Below are positions 51,838 through 62,187 of a DNA stretch of 64,000 nt, piece by piece. The position numbers and the translations under genes were made by a program. How positions within the stretch are numbered: the stretch's first letter is position 1; every line of letters starts with the position of its first letter. This stretch comes from Nocardia vermiculata NBRC 100427 (GTDB taxonomy: Bacteria > Actinomycetota > Actinomycetes > Mycobacteriales > Mycobacteriaceae). The notes under the pieces were generated by a model. That model saw only the letters and a program-made list of their open reading frames with translations. It searched no databases and was not told the origin of the DNA. Location of the stretch: positions 1-64,000 of the forward strand of contig NZ_BDCA01000019.1 of assembly GCF_001613265.1 (NCBI RefSeq), read 5' to 3'.

Positions 51838-53070
51838 TCACAGTCCCAGGGTTGCCTTGGCGATGATGTTGCGCTGAATCTCGTTGCTGCCCGCGTAGAT
51901 AGAGCCGGCACGATCGTTGAAGTACCGCAGTGGTGCCACGGCCTGCCACGGCTCTCCGCTGAGGTACTCGTCGGCCGGTGCGGTGAAGTCGGCGATCGGC
52001 CCGCCCGGCATCGCGGCATGCGGCTGATAGGCGCGACCGCGTGGTCCGGCGGCCTCGAGCGCCAGTTCGGTGAGCCGCTGGCTCAGTTCGGTGCCGAGGA
52101 TCTTGATCGTCGACGCGGCCGGTCCGGGGTCCTTGCCCTGGGAGATCGCGGACATCGTCCGGTATTCCAGGATCTCCAGGACGTCGGCGCGGATGCGGGC
52201 GTCGGCGAGCTTGGCCGCGAAAGCCGGCTCGTCGAGCAGGCTGCCGCCGGAGAAGCCCGGCTGTCCGGCGGCGTGTTCGGCCAGCGATTCGGCGAGAACC
52301 TGCAGGGCAGGGCCGTACGCGGCGCCGCCACGCTCGAAGTTGAGCAGATGTTTGGCGACCGTCCAACCCTCGTCGATCCGGCCGATGACGTTGGACTTCG
52401 CGACCCGTACCTGATCGAAGAAGACCTGGTTCTGGACCTGCTCGCCCGAGGTCATGACCAGCGGCCGGATCTCGATGCCGGGGGTGTCCATCGGGATCAG
52501 GACGAAGGTGATGCCCTGCTGCTTGCGATCCAGCTTCGAGGTGCGGACCAGGGCGAAGATCCAGTTGGCCTCGGTGGCATGGGTGGTCCAGATCTTCGAT
52601 CCGGTGCAGACCAGATCGTCGCCGTCGGACACCGCGGCCATGGTCAGCGAGGCCAGATCGGAACCGGCCTCGGGCTCGGAATAGCCCTGGCAGAAGAAGA
52701 CCTCGCCGGTGAGGATGCGCGGCAGGAAGTAGTCCTGCTGCTCGGCAGTGCCGAAGGCGATGATCGCGTGCGCGACCATCCGGATGCCCATCGGGGACAG
52801 CGCGGGGGCGCCGGCGAGAGTGGATTCACGATCGAAGATGTAGTGCTGCGTCATGCTCCAGTCACAGCCGCCGTGGGCGACCGGCCAGGCCGGTGCGGCC
52901 CATCCGCGGGCGTGCAGGATGTGCTGCCACTGCATGCTGGCCTCGTGATCCGGGTACACGCTCGTGGCGAGCTGACCGGCGCGACGTAGTTCCGGGGTCA
53001 GATTCTCGTCCAGGAAGCGCCGCACCTCGTCGCGAAACGCCAGATCGGTAGGCGACCAGTCCAGATTCAC
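51838..53070 (-). CDS. Acyl-CoA dehydrogenase, large-subunit type
   Basis: A 410-residue FAD enzyme that introduces a 2,3-double bond in an acyl-CoA. It has the GYSEPEAGSDLASL and SKIWTTHATEANW signatures, NFERGGAAYG and the terminal AGSNEIQRNIIAKATLGL. It resembles the large subunit of pimeloyl-CoA or branched-chain/sterol-type dehydrogenases (PimC). The GTG at 53070 has AAGGAG 6 nt upstream. It is the first gene of the pair; a dedicated electron carrier is not nearby. The substrate cannot be read from sequence. Confidence 0.9.
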   Translation of the reverse strand: MNLDWSPTDLAFRDEVRRFLDENLTPELRRAGQLATSVYPDHEASMQWQHILHARGWAAPAWPVAHGGCDWSMTQHYIFDRESTLAGAPALSPMGIRMVAHAIIAFGTAEQQDYFLPRILTGEVFFCQGYSEPEAGSDLASLTMAAVSDGDDLVCTGSKIWTTHATEANWIFALVRTSKLDRKQQGITFVLIPMDTPGIEIRPLVMTSGEQVQNQVFFDQVRVAKSNVIGRIDEGWTVAKHLLNFERGGAAYGPALQVLAESLAEHAAGQPGFSGGSLLDEPAFAAKLADARIRADVLEILEYRTMSAISQGKDPGPAASTIKILGTELSQRLTELALEAAGPRGRAYQPHAAMPGGPIADFTAPADEYLSGEPWQAVAPLRYFNDRAGSIYAGSNEIQRNIIAKATLGL

Positions 53071-53254
53071 GAAGAACTCCTTGTGCGATAAACGGGCTTC
53101 TACCTTCTCATTCAGTCCTACCAGAGCGCAAATGGTCGTTAACTTAATGGGGTGTCCGATCGGTTGCCCGACATTCGCGTGCCGGGCGCGGCGCGGCCGA
53201 AAAGCGCGGCGCGACTTGCGATCCTGCACCGAGTGTGAGGAAAGATGGGGTCCC

Positions 53255-53695
53255 ATGTACGCATCTCGAGCACTTCGTCTCCTCGTGCGCGCCGTCCCGG
53301 CCGTGCTGGTCGCACTCGTTGCGGCCGCCACCTTCGCGGTCGCCGGAGGTGTCGCCTCGGCGGGCCCGACGCCCCAGCTGCCCTCTCTCGACAGCGGCGG
53401 TGTCACCCGGCTGGCCATCGCGCCCGGGCAGAACTCGACCGGCGGCAACGGCACTGTGGTCGACAACAAGGTCGCCGGCTACTCCATCCCCTCGGTCAAC
53501 GGACAGAAGCTGATCTTCGACGTCACCTCGAACAACGGTGCCGCCCGCGTGAACGTGGCGCCGCTGGTCGGGCCGATGGCCGCCACCGAGGCCGAACACG
53601 CCGAGATCGTCGGCAACGGCTTCGACTACCAGATCACCGTCTACTCGGTCGACGGATCCGCCAGCGACTTCACGCTGAACGTCACCGTTGCCTGA
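53255..53695 (+). CDS. Secreted protein of unknown function
   Basis: A 146-residue protein. The first 35 residues are a signal peptide (AVPAVLVALVAAATFAVAGG) ending in GVASA, a good cleavage site. The mature part is beta-rich, with no cysteine, and resembles MPT63-like or immunoglobulin-like secreted mycobacterial antigens only in general look (NGQKLIFDVTSNNGAARVNV; YQITVYSVDGSASDFTLNV). The ATG at 53255 was chosen because upstream residues are unconserved. It is divergent from the acyl-CoA dehydrogenase genes and ended by two hairpins before smc. Confidence 0.75.
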   Translation: MYASRALRLLVRAVPAVLVALVAAATFAVAGGVASAGPTPQLPSLDSGGVTRLAIAPGQNSTGGNGTVVDNKVAGYSIPSVNGQKLIFDVTSNNGAARVNVAPLVGPMAATEAEHAEIVGNGFDYQITVYSVDGSASDFTLNVTVA

Positions 53696-53711
53696 TTTCC
53701 TCGCCTCGACC

Positions 53712-53777
53712 GGTCGGACGCCGGGTGAACACACCTCGCCCGGCGTCCGACCGGCTACCCGCTCCGACCGGGTAGCC
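53712..53777 (+). terminator. Tandem hairpins between the secreted protein and smc
   Basis: A 14-bp perfect stem (53712-53725 with 53739-53752) is followed at once by an 8-bp stem (53753-53760 with 53770-53777). The first ends the secreted protein gene. The second lies 9 nt before the smc GTG and may affect its initiation. Confidence 0.7.
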
Positions 53778-53786
53778 TGACCGACT

Positions 53787-56700
53787 GTGCACCTGAAGAG
53801 TCTGACGCTGAAGGGGTTCAAATCCTTCGCGTCCGCGACGACGCTGCGCCTCGAGCCCGGCATCACCTGCGTGGTGGGTCCGAACGGCTCCGGCAAATCG
53901 AACGTCGTCGACGCCCTGACCTGGGTGATGGGGGAGCAGGGCGCCAAGGCGCTGCGCGGCGGCAAGATGCAGGACGTCATCTTCGCCGGGACCGCCGGGA
54001 GGGCACCGCTGGGGCGCGCCGAGGTCACCCTGACCATCGACAATTCCGACGGTGCGCTGCCCATCGACTACTCCGAGGTCTCCATCACCCGCCGCATGTT
54101 TCGCGACGGCGCCGGCGAGTACGAGATCAACGGCAACACCTGCCGGTTGATGGATGTACAGGAGCTGCTGTCGGACTCCGGCATCGGCCGGGAAATGCAC
54201 GTCATCGTCGGCCAGGGGCAGCTGTCGGCGATCCTGGAATCGCGGCCCGAGGACCGCCGCGCCTTCATCGAAGAGGCCGCCGGTGTGCTCAAGCACCGCA
54301 AACGTAAAGAGAAGGCCGTCCGCAAGCTGGACGCCATGCAGGCCAATCTGGCGCGCCTGACCGACCTCACCACCGAATTGCGGCGCCAGCTCAAACCGCT
54401 GGGGCGCCAGGCCGAGGTGGCGCGTCGCGCGGCCACCGTACAGGCCGATCTGCGTGATGCGCGCCTGCGCTTGGCCGCCGACGATCTGGTCGCACGGCGC
54501 CGCGAACTCGAATCACAGCAGAGCAAGGAAGCCTTCGCGCGCGAACAGCAGATCACCGTGCAGGCCGAACTCGATGCCGCCAACGCGGCGCTGGCACAGC
54601 AGGAATTCCAGCTGTCGCGCCTCACCCCCGGCGCCGAGGCCGCCGCGCAGACCTGGTTCCAGCTGTCGGCGCTGGTCGAGCGGGTCAATGCCACCATCCG
54701 CATCGCGCGTGACCGGGCTCGCAACCTCACCATCGAGCAACCCACCGGCAGTGGCCGCGATCCCGAACAGCTCGAGGCCGAGGCCGATCGGGTGCAGGCC
54801 GAGGAAGCCGAACTGCTCGAAGCGGTCGAGGTGGCCACCGAGACCCTCGAGACCGCACGCGATCAGCTCTACGACCGGGAGCAGGCCGCCAAGGCCGCCG
54901 AGCAGGCCCATCTGGCCGCGGTGCGCGCGATCGCGGACCGGCGCGAGGGGCTGGCACGCTTGGCCGGGCAGGTCGACAATCTGCGCCACCGGGCCCAGTC
55001 CGCCGAGGGCGATATCGCGCGGTTGTCGGAGGCCTTGGCCACCGCCCGGGAGCGCGGCGACACCGCCGAGGCCGAATTCGAATCGGTCCAGGCAGAGCTG
55101 AGTGAGCTGGACGCCGGTGAGGAAGGACTCGACGCCGCCTACGAGCACGCCGCCCAGGCCCTGGAGTTGGCCGATGCGCGGGTCGACGAATTGCGCGAAC
55201 GTGATCGCGAGGCCGGTAAGAAGGTCGCCTCGCTGACCGCTCGCATCGAGGCACTCACCATGGGCCTGGCCCGTAAGGACGGCGGCGCCTGGCTGCTGGA
55301 CAACCGTGCCGACGGGTTGCGCGGGCGTTTGTCGGGAATTCTGCGGGTGCACAGCGGATTCGAGGCGGCCGTCGCCGCGGCCCTCGGGCCCCTCGCCGAC
55401 GCCATCACCGCCGAGGCGCACAGCACCGCGCAGGAGGCGGTCCGGGCGCTCAAGGAGGCCGACGGTGGGCGTGCCGCCGTGGTCTACGGCGATGCCCCCC
55501 GTGCCGGTGGCGATATCGGTGAGCTGCCGGCCGGTGCACGCCGCCTCGTCGACGTCGTCGAGTGCCCGGATCACCTGCTGGGAGCGGTCGCGGCGTTGAC
55601 AGCCGGCACCGTCGTCGCCGACGATCTGGCGGGCGCCGCCGAAATACTGTCCGACAGGCCGGAATTGCGGGTGGTGACCCGTGACGGCGATCTCAGTGGT
55701 TCCGGCTGGTTGCTGGGCGGCTCCGATCGGGCCCCCAGCCAGATCGAGGTGCAGGCCGATATCGACGCCGCCGCAGCCGAACTCGAGTCGTGGCAACGGC
55801 ACGCCGAAGAATTCGAGGCCGCGCTGTCCGGCGCCCTGGCCGAGCAGAACGACCGTAAACAGGCCGTCGACCAGGCGTTGCTGGCACTGCACGAATCCGA
55901 TCAGGCGCTGGTCGCGATCTACGACCGGCTGGGCCGGCTCGGTGCCGCCGCGCGGGGCGCGCACCGCGACTACGAGCGGGCCCAGACCCAACGCGCCGAG
56001 GCCGAGACCGCACGCGACGAGAACCTGTCGGCACTGGCCGAACTCGAGGCCCGGCTGCGGCACGCCGAATCCGAATCCGATGCGGACCCCGATGCCGACG
56101 CCGGAACCGACACCGCCGCACAGGAACGCGAGCAGGCCGCCGCGGCGCTGGCCGAGGCCCGGGCCATGGAGGTCGAGGCCAGGCTGTCGGTGCGTACCGC
56201 CGAGGAGCGCGCGGAATCGGTGCGGGGCAAGGCGGATTCGCTGCGCCGGGCCGCACGCGCCGAACGCGAGAACCGCGCCCGCGCCGAACGAGCCCAGGCC
56301 GCCCGCCGCCGGGCCGCCGAAGTGGCGGCGGTGGTCGCCGGCTCCGCCGAGCGGATCGCCGCCGAACTCGAGACGGTCGTGGCCGAGGCGGGTGCGCGCC
56401 GCGACGAACTGGTGCGGCGGCGCACCGAATGCGCTGCTCAGGTCGACCAGACCAAGGAACGATCGCGTGCCCTGACCACCCAGCTGGCCCAGCTCACCGA
56501 CGCTGTTCATCGCGACGAGGTGGCACGGGCGCAGTCGGCACTGCGGATCGAGCAGCTCGAAACCACGATCGCCGACCAGTTCGGCATCGCGCTCGACGAA
56601 CTCGTCGCCGAATACGGCCCGCACGTCCCGATGCCACCGACCGCGCTCGAGATGCACGAGTACGAGCAGGCGCGCGAGCGCGGCGATCAGGTCAGTCCGC

Positions 56701-57392
56701 CGCAGCCGATGCCTTACGACCGCGCCACCCAGGAACGGCGCGTCAAGCGGGGCGAGAAGGATCTGACCACCCTCGGCAAGGTGAACCCACTCGCGCTCGA
56801 GGAGTTCGCGGCGCTGGAGGAGCGCTACAACTTCCTGTCCACCCAGCTCGAGGACGTCAAGAAGGCACGCCAGGATCTGCTGGACGTGGTGTCCGAGGTC
56901 GACGCGCGCATCCTGCAGGTGTTCACCGAGGCCTACGAGGATGTCGAGCGTGAATTCGTGCAGGTCTTCGGCCGACTGTTTCCCGGCGGCGAGGGCCGGC
57001 TGTTGCTGACCGATCCCGCCGATATGCTCACCACCGGTATCGAGGTGGAGGCCCGCCCGCCCGGGAAGAAGGTCAAGCGGTTGTCGCTGCTGTCGGGTGG
57101 GGAGAAGTCACTCGCGGCCGTCGCGTTCCTGGTATCGATCTTCCGCGCCCGCCCCTCGCCCTTCTATGTCATGGACGAGGTCGAAGCCGCGCTGGACGAC
57201 ACCAACCTGCGCCGCCTCATCGGCCTGTTCGAGCAGTTGCGCGAGAAGTCGCAGCTGATCGTGATCACGCACCAGAAGCCGACCATGGAGATCGCGGACG
57301 CGCTCTACGGTGTCAGTATGCGTGGGGACGGCATCACGCAGGTGATCTCGCAGCGGATGCGCGGCCAGAACCTGGTGGGCGCACAGAACTGA
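53787..57392 (+). CDS. smc: Chromosome segregation protein SMC
   Basis: A 1201-residue condensin ATPase. The N-terminal head carries Walker A GPNGSGKSNVVDALTWVMG (about 31-49). Two long coiled coils (about 170-480 and 680-1000) flank a hinge near 500-650. The C-terminal head has the ABC signature LSGGEKSLAAVAFLV and Walker B FYVMDEVEAALDD. Length is the family norm. The start GTG gives MHLKSLTLKGFKSFA, the canonical beginning. It compacts and segregates the chromosome with ScpAB, not in this window. Confidence 0.98.
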   Translation: MHLKSLTLKGFKSFASATTLRLEPGITCVVGPNGSGKSNVVDALTWVMGEQGAKALRGGKMQDVIFAGTAGRAPLGRAEVTLTIDNSDGALPIDYSEVSITRRMFRDGAGEYEINGNTCRLMDVQELLSDSGIGREMHVIVGQGQLSAILESRPEDRRAFIEEAAGVLKHRKRKEKAVRKLDAMQANLARLTDLTTELRRQLKPLGRQAEVARRAATVQADLRDARLRLAADDLVARRRELESQQSKEAFAREQQITVQAELDAANAALAQQEFQLSRLTPGAEAAAQTWFQLSALVERVNATIRIARDRARNLTIEQPTGSGRDPEQLEAEADRVQAEEAELLEAVEVATETLETARDQLYDREQAAKAAEQAHLAAVRAIADRREGLARLAGQVDNLRHRAQSAEGDIARLSEALATARERGDTAEAEFESVQAELSELDAGEEGLDAAYEHAAQALELADARVDELRERDREAGKKVASLTARIEALTMGLARKDGGAWLLDNRADGLRGRLSGILRVHSGFEAAVAAALGPLADAITAEAHSTAQEAVRALKEADGGRAAVVYGDAPRAGGDIGELPAGARRLVDVVECPDHLLGAVAALTAGTVVADDLAGAAEILSDRPELRVVTRDGDLSGSGWLLGGSDRAPSQIEVQADIDAAAAELESWQRHAEEFEAALSGALAEQNDRKQAVDQALLALHESDQALVAIYDRLGRLGAAARGAHRDYERAQTQRAEAETARDENLSALAELEARLRHAESESDADPDADAGTDTAAQEREQAAAALAEARAMEVEARLSVRTAEERAESVRGKADSLRRAARAERENRARAERAQAARRRAAEVAAVVAGSAERIAAELETVVAEAGARRDELVRRRTECAAQVDQTKERSRALTTQLAQLTDAVHRDEVARAQSALRIEQLETTIADQFGIALDELVAEYGPHVPMPPTALEMHEYEQARERGDQVSPPQPMPYDRATQERRVKRGEKDLTTLGKVNPLALEEFAALEERYNFLSTQLEDVKKARQDLLDVVSEVDARILQVFTEAYEDVEREFVQVFGRLFPGGEGRLLLTDPADMLTTGIEVEARPPGKKVKRLSLLSGGEKSLAAVAFLVSIFRARPSPFYVMDEVEAALDDTNLRRLIGLFEQLREKSQLIVITHQKPTMEIADALYGVSMRGDGITQVISQRMRGQNLVGAQN

Positions 57393-57533
57393 CGCGGTCG
57401 GACGACGTCGGGAGACGCAGGAACCAGCGGCTCGAGGACGATTCGCTCGCGCGCGTCCCCGCCGTCGCCCGGTGCGGCTCACCGTGTCGGCCGATGTATG
57501 CAGGAAGTGCGGTCCGGGAAGCCTCGTGAACTG

Positions 57534-57773
57534 CTATGGGTGCCGTTCGTGGGGCTCGCCGACATCGGCGTGCTGATGCTGCGCGAGCGTGACCGTCCCG
57601 GCGGGCAGGTCGACGACGGGATCATCGCCGGAGAGCCGGTCGTCGACCTTGGCGACGGCGATCCACTCGTTGCGTTCGTGGACGTGTTTGCGAGACGGGC
57701 CGAACAGTGCGTCGATCTCCGCGCCGCGCATGCGCCCGTCCGTGGAGCGCCCGCGGCCCCGCCACCATGTCAT
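57534..57773 (-). CDS. Small DUF6191-like hypothetical protein
   Basis: A 79-residue candidate gene. It reads MTWWRGRGRSTDGRMRGAEI, then ALFGPSRKHVHERNEWIAVA and DDPVVDLPAGTVTL. This resembles short actinobacterial DUF6191 proteins that end with such a strand. An ATG at 57768 is an alternative start. The overlapping plus-strand frame (57498-57860) looks like its shadow. Function unknown. It lies between smc and a DUF2237 gene, all on the minus strand here. Confidence 0.5.
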   Translation of the reverse strand: MTWWRGRGRSTDGRMRGAEIDALFGPSRKHVHERNEWIAVAKVDDRLSGDDPVVDLPAGTVTLAQHQHADVGEPHERHP

Positions 57774-57851
57774 CTCGTCGAAGGTACCCGCCTCCCGGAG
57801 GCCGTGCGGCCGGCCGCGGGCGGAAACCCGCCGACAGCATCGGGGACAGGT

Positions 57852-58241
57852 TCACAGTAGGTCGCTGACGTCGTCGGGGACGTCGACGGCGTATTTGCGC
57901 AGGGTTTCCATCGGGACCACTTCGAGGGCGTTCTCATGGGTGGCCGCCAGCACCACCGGGGCAGCGACACCGTCTTCGTGGGCGTGCAGCCAGCGCACCG
58001 CGACCACACACCAGCGGTCGCCGGGCTGCAGTCCGGGAAAGTTGTTCTCCGGCCGGGGCGTGAGCAGATCGTTGCCGATCGATTTCTGGTGTTCCAGAAA
58101 TTCTTGGGTCGCAACGGTGCAGACGGTGTGGCTACCGAGATCCTCCGGGCCGGTGCTGCAGCAGCCGTCCCGATAGAAGCCGGTGAGGGGATCGGTGCCA
58201 CACTCCTCCAGCGGTCCCCCGAGCACATTTCGATCGGTCAC
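57852..58241 (-). CDS. DUF2237-family protein
   Basis: A 129-residue protein of the DUF2237 family, widespread and uncharacterised. Conserved stretches are NVLGGPLEECGTDPLTGFYR, DGCCSTGPEDLGSHTVC, FLEHQKSIGNDL and DRWCVVAVRWLHAHEDG. Five cysteines in the first 60 residues suggest metal or disulfide use. It has an ATG start and ends in the DVPDDVSDLL tail usual for the family. It is divergent from ftsY across about 210 bp. Confidence 0.9.
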   Translation of the reverse strand: MTDRNVLGGPLEECGTDPLTGFYRDGCCSTGPEDLGSHTVCTVATQEFLEHQKSIGNDLLTPRPENNFPGLQPGDRWCVVAVRWLHAHEDGVAAPVVLAATHENALEVVPMETLRKYAVDVPDDVSDLL

Positions 58242-58454
58242 AGGCCGATCCTATTGTCTCTGTGTCGGATTCGCCGTGCCTTCCGCTGTTGCCGTGCGGA
58301 CGCCGGTGGCGATGTGCGGCCGGACAGGCACATCGTCCGACGTCGTCGGCGTGTCGGTGTCGGATGAGCCGTTCCGAATACTGGGACGGTCCGAGTGCCG
58401 GTCGGGGCCTGCCGCACCGCGGGGGCGTGCTCGTGTTCTGACAGGATGGGGAGC

Positions 58455-60143
58455 GTGAATGCGCAAGCCTGGATTCTGATCGCCGCGATCGTCGCCGTTC
58501 TGCTGGTGGCCTTCGTTGCCGGATTCGTCCTGTACAAGCGCCGTCGCATCAGCATTGCGCCGGAACCGGAGCAACAGGGCGAGCCGCAGCAGCTGACCGA
58601 TCGGTCGGGTGGGTACACCGCATCCGGTGGCTTCAGCTTCAGCCAGGGCGGTGCCGGAGCGGGGACGCTCGCGCCGCCACAGCCCGAACCGGTGCCGGTC
58701 GAACGCACCGACGACGACGGCCAGCCGCATATCGGGGACGATGCCGCGATTCCGCGCGATTCCGCACGCCGCAGCATCACCGATGTGCCGCTGCCGGAAC
58801 CGGCCACCGATCAGCAGACCGGAGGGGCCACGGCGACGGCGGCCCCGACTGCCGAGCCGGAGACCACCGAGGTACCGGCGGACCGGGTAGTCGAGGCGGA
58901 ACCGGAGACACCCGCGGGCGCCGAGACGCTCGAGACGGTCCCCGCACCGGTCGAGCCGGCGCCGGCGGACAGTGCGCCCACGCAAGCACCCCCGAGCGCG
59001 CCCACGGAAGCACGACCGACGGTCCCCGAGGCCCCGCCCACCGAGGCGGTACCCACCGAAGCTGCGCCGACCGACACCGCCCCGGCGGAAGCCCCGGCCA
59101 CTCCGGCGGATACCGCCCCGGCGGAGACCGCGCCCGCCGACACCGTGCCGGTGGCCCCGGCACCCGAAACTCCCGCCCCCGCGACTCCGGCCGAGGCCGC
59201 CCCGGCAGCGGTGGAGGAGATCGAACCCACCGCAGGCCGGCTCACCCGTCTGCGGGGCCGGCTGTCACGCTCGCAGAACGCCGTCGGCAAGAGTCTGCTG
59301 GGCTTGCTCGGCGGTGGCGACCTCGACGAGGACTCCTGGGAGGAGATCGAGGACACCCTGGTCATGGCCGACCTCGGTACCTCGGTCACCATGACCGTGG
59401 TCGAGCGGTTGCGCGAGGAACTCGCCGCGCGCAGCGTGCGCACCCCCGACGAGGTGCGCGAAGTCCTGCGCGATGTACTGATCGAGGCCTTGCGCCCGGA
59501 ACTGGACCGTTCGATTCGCGCGTTGCCGCACGCCGATCATCCGTCGATCCTGCTGGTCGTCGGTGTGAACGGCACCGGCAAGACCACCACCACCGGCAAG
59601 CTGGCCCGCGTGCTGGTCGCCGACGGCCGGCGCGTGCTGCTCGGCGCCGCCGACACCTTCCGGGCGGCGGCCGCCGATCAGTTGCAGACCTGGGGCGAGC
59701 GAGTGGGCGCCGACACCGTGCGCGGCCGTGAGGGCGCAGACCCGGCCTCGGTGGCCTTCGACGCGGTCACCCACGGCATCGACGAAGGCGTCGACGTTGT
59801 ACTGGTCGACACCGCCGGCCGGCTGCACACCAAGACCGGCCTGATGGACGAGCTGGGCAAGGTCAAACGTGTGGTGGAGAAGAAGGCCGCGGTCGACGAG
59901 GTCCTGCTCGTACTCGACGCCACCGTCGGCCAGAACGGGCTCACCCAGGCGCGGGTGTTCGCCGAGGTGGTCGACATCACCGGCGTGGTGCTGACCAAAC
60001 TCGACGGCACCGCCAAGGGCGGCATCGTGTTCCAGGTGCAACACGAGCTCGGCGTGCCGGTGAAACTGGTCGGGCTGGGCGAGGGAGCCGACGATCTGGC
60101 GCCCTTCGAACCGTCCGCCTTCGTCGACGCGCTGCTGGGCTGA
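58455..60143 (+). CDS. ftsY: Signal recognition particle receptor FtsY
   Basis: A 562-residue SRP GTPase that brings ribosomes to the Sec translocon. An N-terminal membrane helix (AQAWILIAAIVAVLLVAFVA) is followed by about 220 residues rich in Pro, Ala, Glu and Thr (APAETAPADTVPVAPAP type repeats), much longer than in E. coli and probably disordered. The N domain starts near 265 and the G domain holds G1 GVNGTGKTTTTGKLA, G3 DTAGRLHTKTGLMD and G4 TKLDGTAKGG. The GTG at 58455 has AGGA 8 nt upstream; an ATG at 58446 is an alternative. Amt follows. Confidence 0.96.
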   Translation: MNAQAWILIAAIVAVLLVAFVAGFVLYKRRRISIAPEPEQQGEPQQLTDRSGGYTASGGFSFSQGGAGAGTLAPPQPEPVPVERTDDDGQPHIGDDAAIPRDSARRSITDVPLPEPATDQQTGGATATAAPTAEPETTEVPADRVVEAEPETPAGAETLETVPAPVEPAPADSAPTQAPPSAPTEARPTVPEAPPTEAVPTEAAPTDTAPAEAPATPADTAPAETAPADTVPVAPAPETPAPATPAEAAPAAVEEIEPTAGRLTRLRGRLSRSQNAVGKSLLGLLGGGDLDEDSWEEIEDTLVMADLGTSVTMTVVERLREELAARSVRTPDEVREVLRDVLIEALRPELDRSIRALPHADHPSILLVVGVNGTGKTTTTGKLARVLVADGRRVLLGAADTFRAAAADQLQTWGERVGADTVRGREGADPASVAFDAVTHGIDEGVDVVLVDTAGRLHTKTGLMDELGKVKRVVEKKAAVDEVLLVLDATVGQNGLTQARVFAEVVDITGVVLTKLDGTAKGGIVFQVQHELGVPVKLVGLGEGADDLAPFEPSAFVDALLG

Positions 60144-60184
60144 CGCCGCAGTCGCAGGAAAATAGCAGGTCACCTCACCTCGAG

Positions 60185-60224
60185 GCGGTCCGCACAGTGA
60201 GACATACAGCACTGTGCGGACCGC
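60185..60224. terminator. Long perfect hairpin between ftsY and amt
   Basis: A perfect 15-bp stem (60185-60199 with 60210-60224) with a 10-nt loop lies 41 bp past ftsY and 140 bp before amt. It can terminate ftsY. A nitrogen-regulator operator is an alternative, but the sequence does not fit GlnR or AmtR boxes I know. Confidence 0.65.
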
Positions 60225-60365
60225 GAAACACAGAAGCAACACGCTCGCCGGATCCGTTCACGCCTGCGAAACACCGCGGCGGCACGAACGAAACACCCAC
60301 TGGCGACCCTTCTGTGCAGGCTCGTTTGCCGCATTTCGGCCGGGCCCGAGACGAGGAGGAACAAG

Positions 60366-61760
<1,395 letters not shown>

Positions 61761-61764
61761 CGTA

Positions 61765-62103
61765 ATGAAACTGATCACCGCCATCGTCAAACCGTTCACG
61801 CTCGAGGACGTCAAATCGGCACTCGAGCAGGCCGGGGTACTGGGCATGACGGTCAGCGAGGTCCAGGGGTACGGCCGGCAGAAGGGGCACACCGAGGTCT
61901 ACCGCGGTGCCGAGTACTCGGTGGATTTCGTTCCGAAGGTTCGGGTCGAGGTCGTCGTGGACGACGCCTCGGTGGAGAAGGTCGTCGAGGTGGTCGTCGA
62001 GGCCGCCCGCACCGGAAAGATCGGTGACGGCAAGGTCTGGGTGAGCCCGGTCGAATCGGTGATCCGGGTTCGCACCGGCGAACGTGGTGCCGACGCACTG
62101 TAG
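61765..62103 (+). CDS. glnB: Nitrogen regulatory protein P-II
   Basis: A 112-residue trimeric sensor of 2-oxoglutarate and ATP (GlnB/GlnK type). The T-loop tyrosine Y51 is in YRGAEYSVDFVPK, the site adenylylated in actinobacteria by GlnD. The family signatures KLITAIVKPFTLEDVKSAL, VQGYGRQKGHTEVY and KIGDGKVWVSPVE are complete. The ATG at 61765 has GGAGG upstream and lies 4 nt after the amt stop. A hairpin separates it from glnD. Confidence 0.98.
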   Translation: MKLITAIVKPFTLEDVKSALEQAGVLGMTVSEVQGYGRQKGHTEVYRGAEYSVDFVPKVRVEVVVDDASVEKVVEVVVEAARTGKIGDGKVWVSPVESVIRVRTGERGADAL

Positions 62104-62116
62104 GAATGACAGGTCC

Positions 62117-62162
62117 GGGCAGCCCCGCTCCCGGCCGGAGACGGCCGGGAACGGGGCTGCCC
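62117..62162 (+). terminator. Intercistronic hairpin between glnB and glnD
   Basis: An 11-bp outer stem (62117-62127 with 62152-62162) and a 7-bp inner stem (62130-62136 with 62143-62149) make a long structure 13 nt after glnB. No U-run follows, so it may attenuate rather than end transcription into glnD. Confidence 0.65.
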
Positions 62163-62187
62163 GCATGAACGGGCGGTGGTTGCGGGG

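Noticed and set aside
50599..52989. A 796-codon plus-strand frame across the acyl-CoA dehydrogenase pair
   Set aside because: It has no domain signatures and mirrors the codons of the dehydrogenases.
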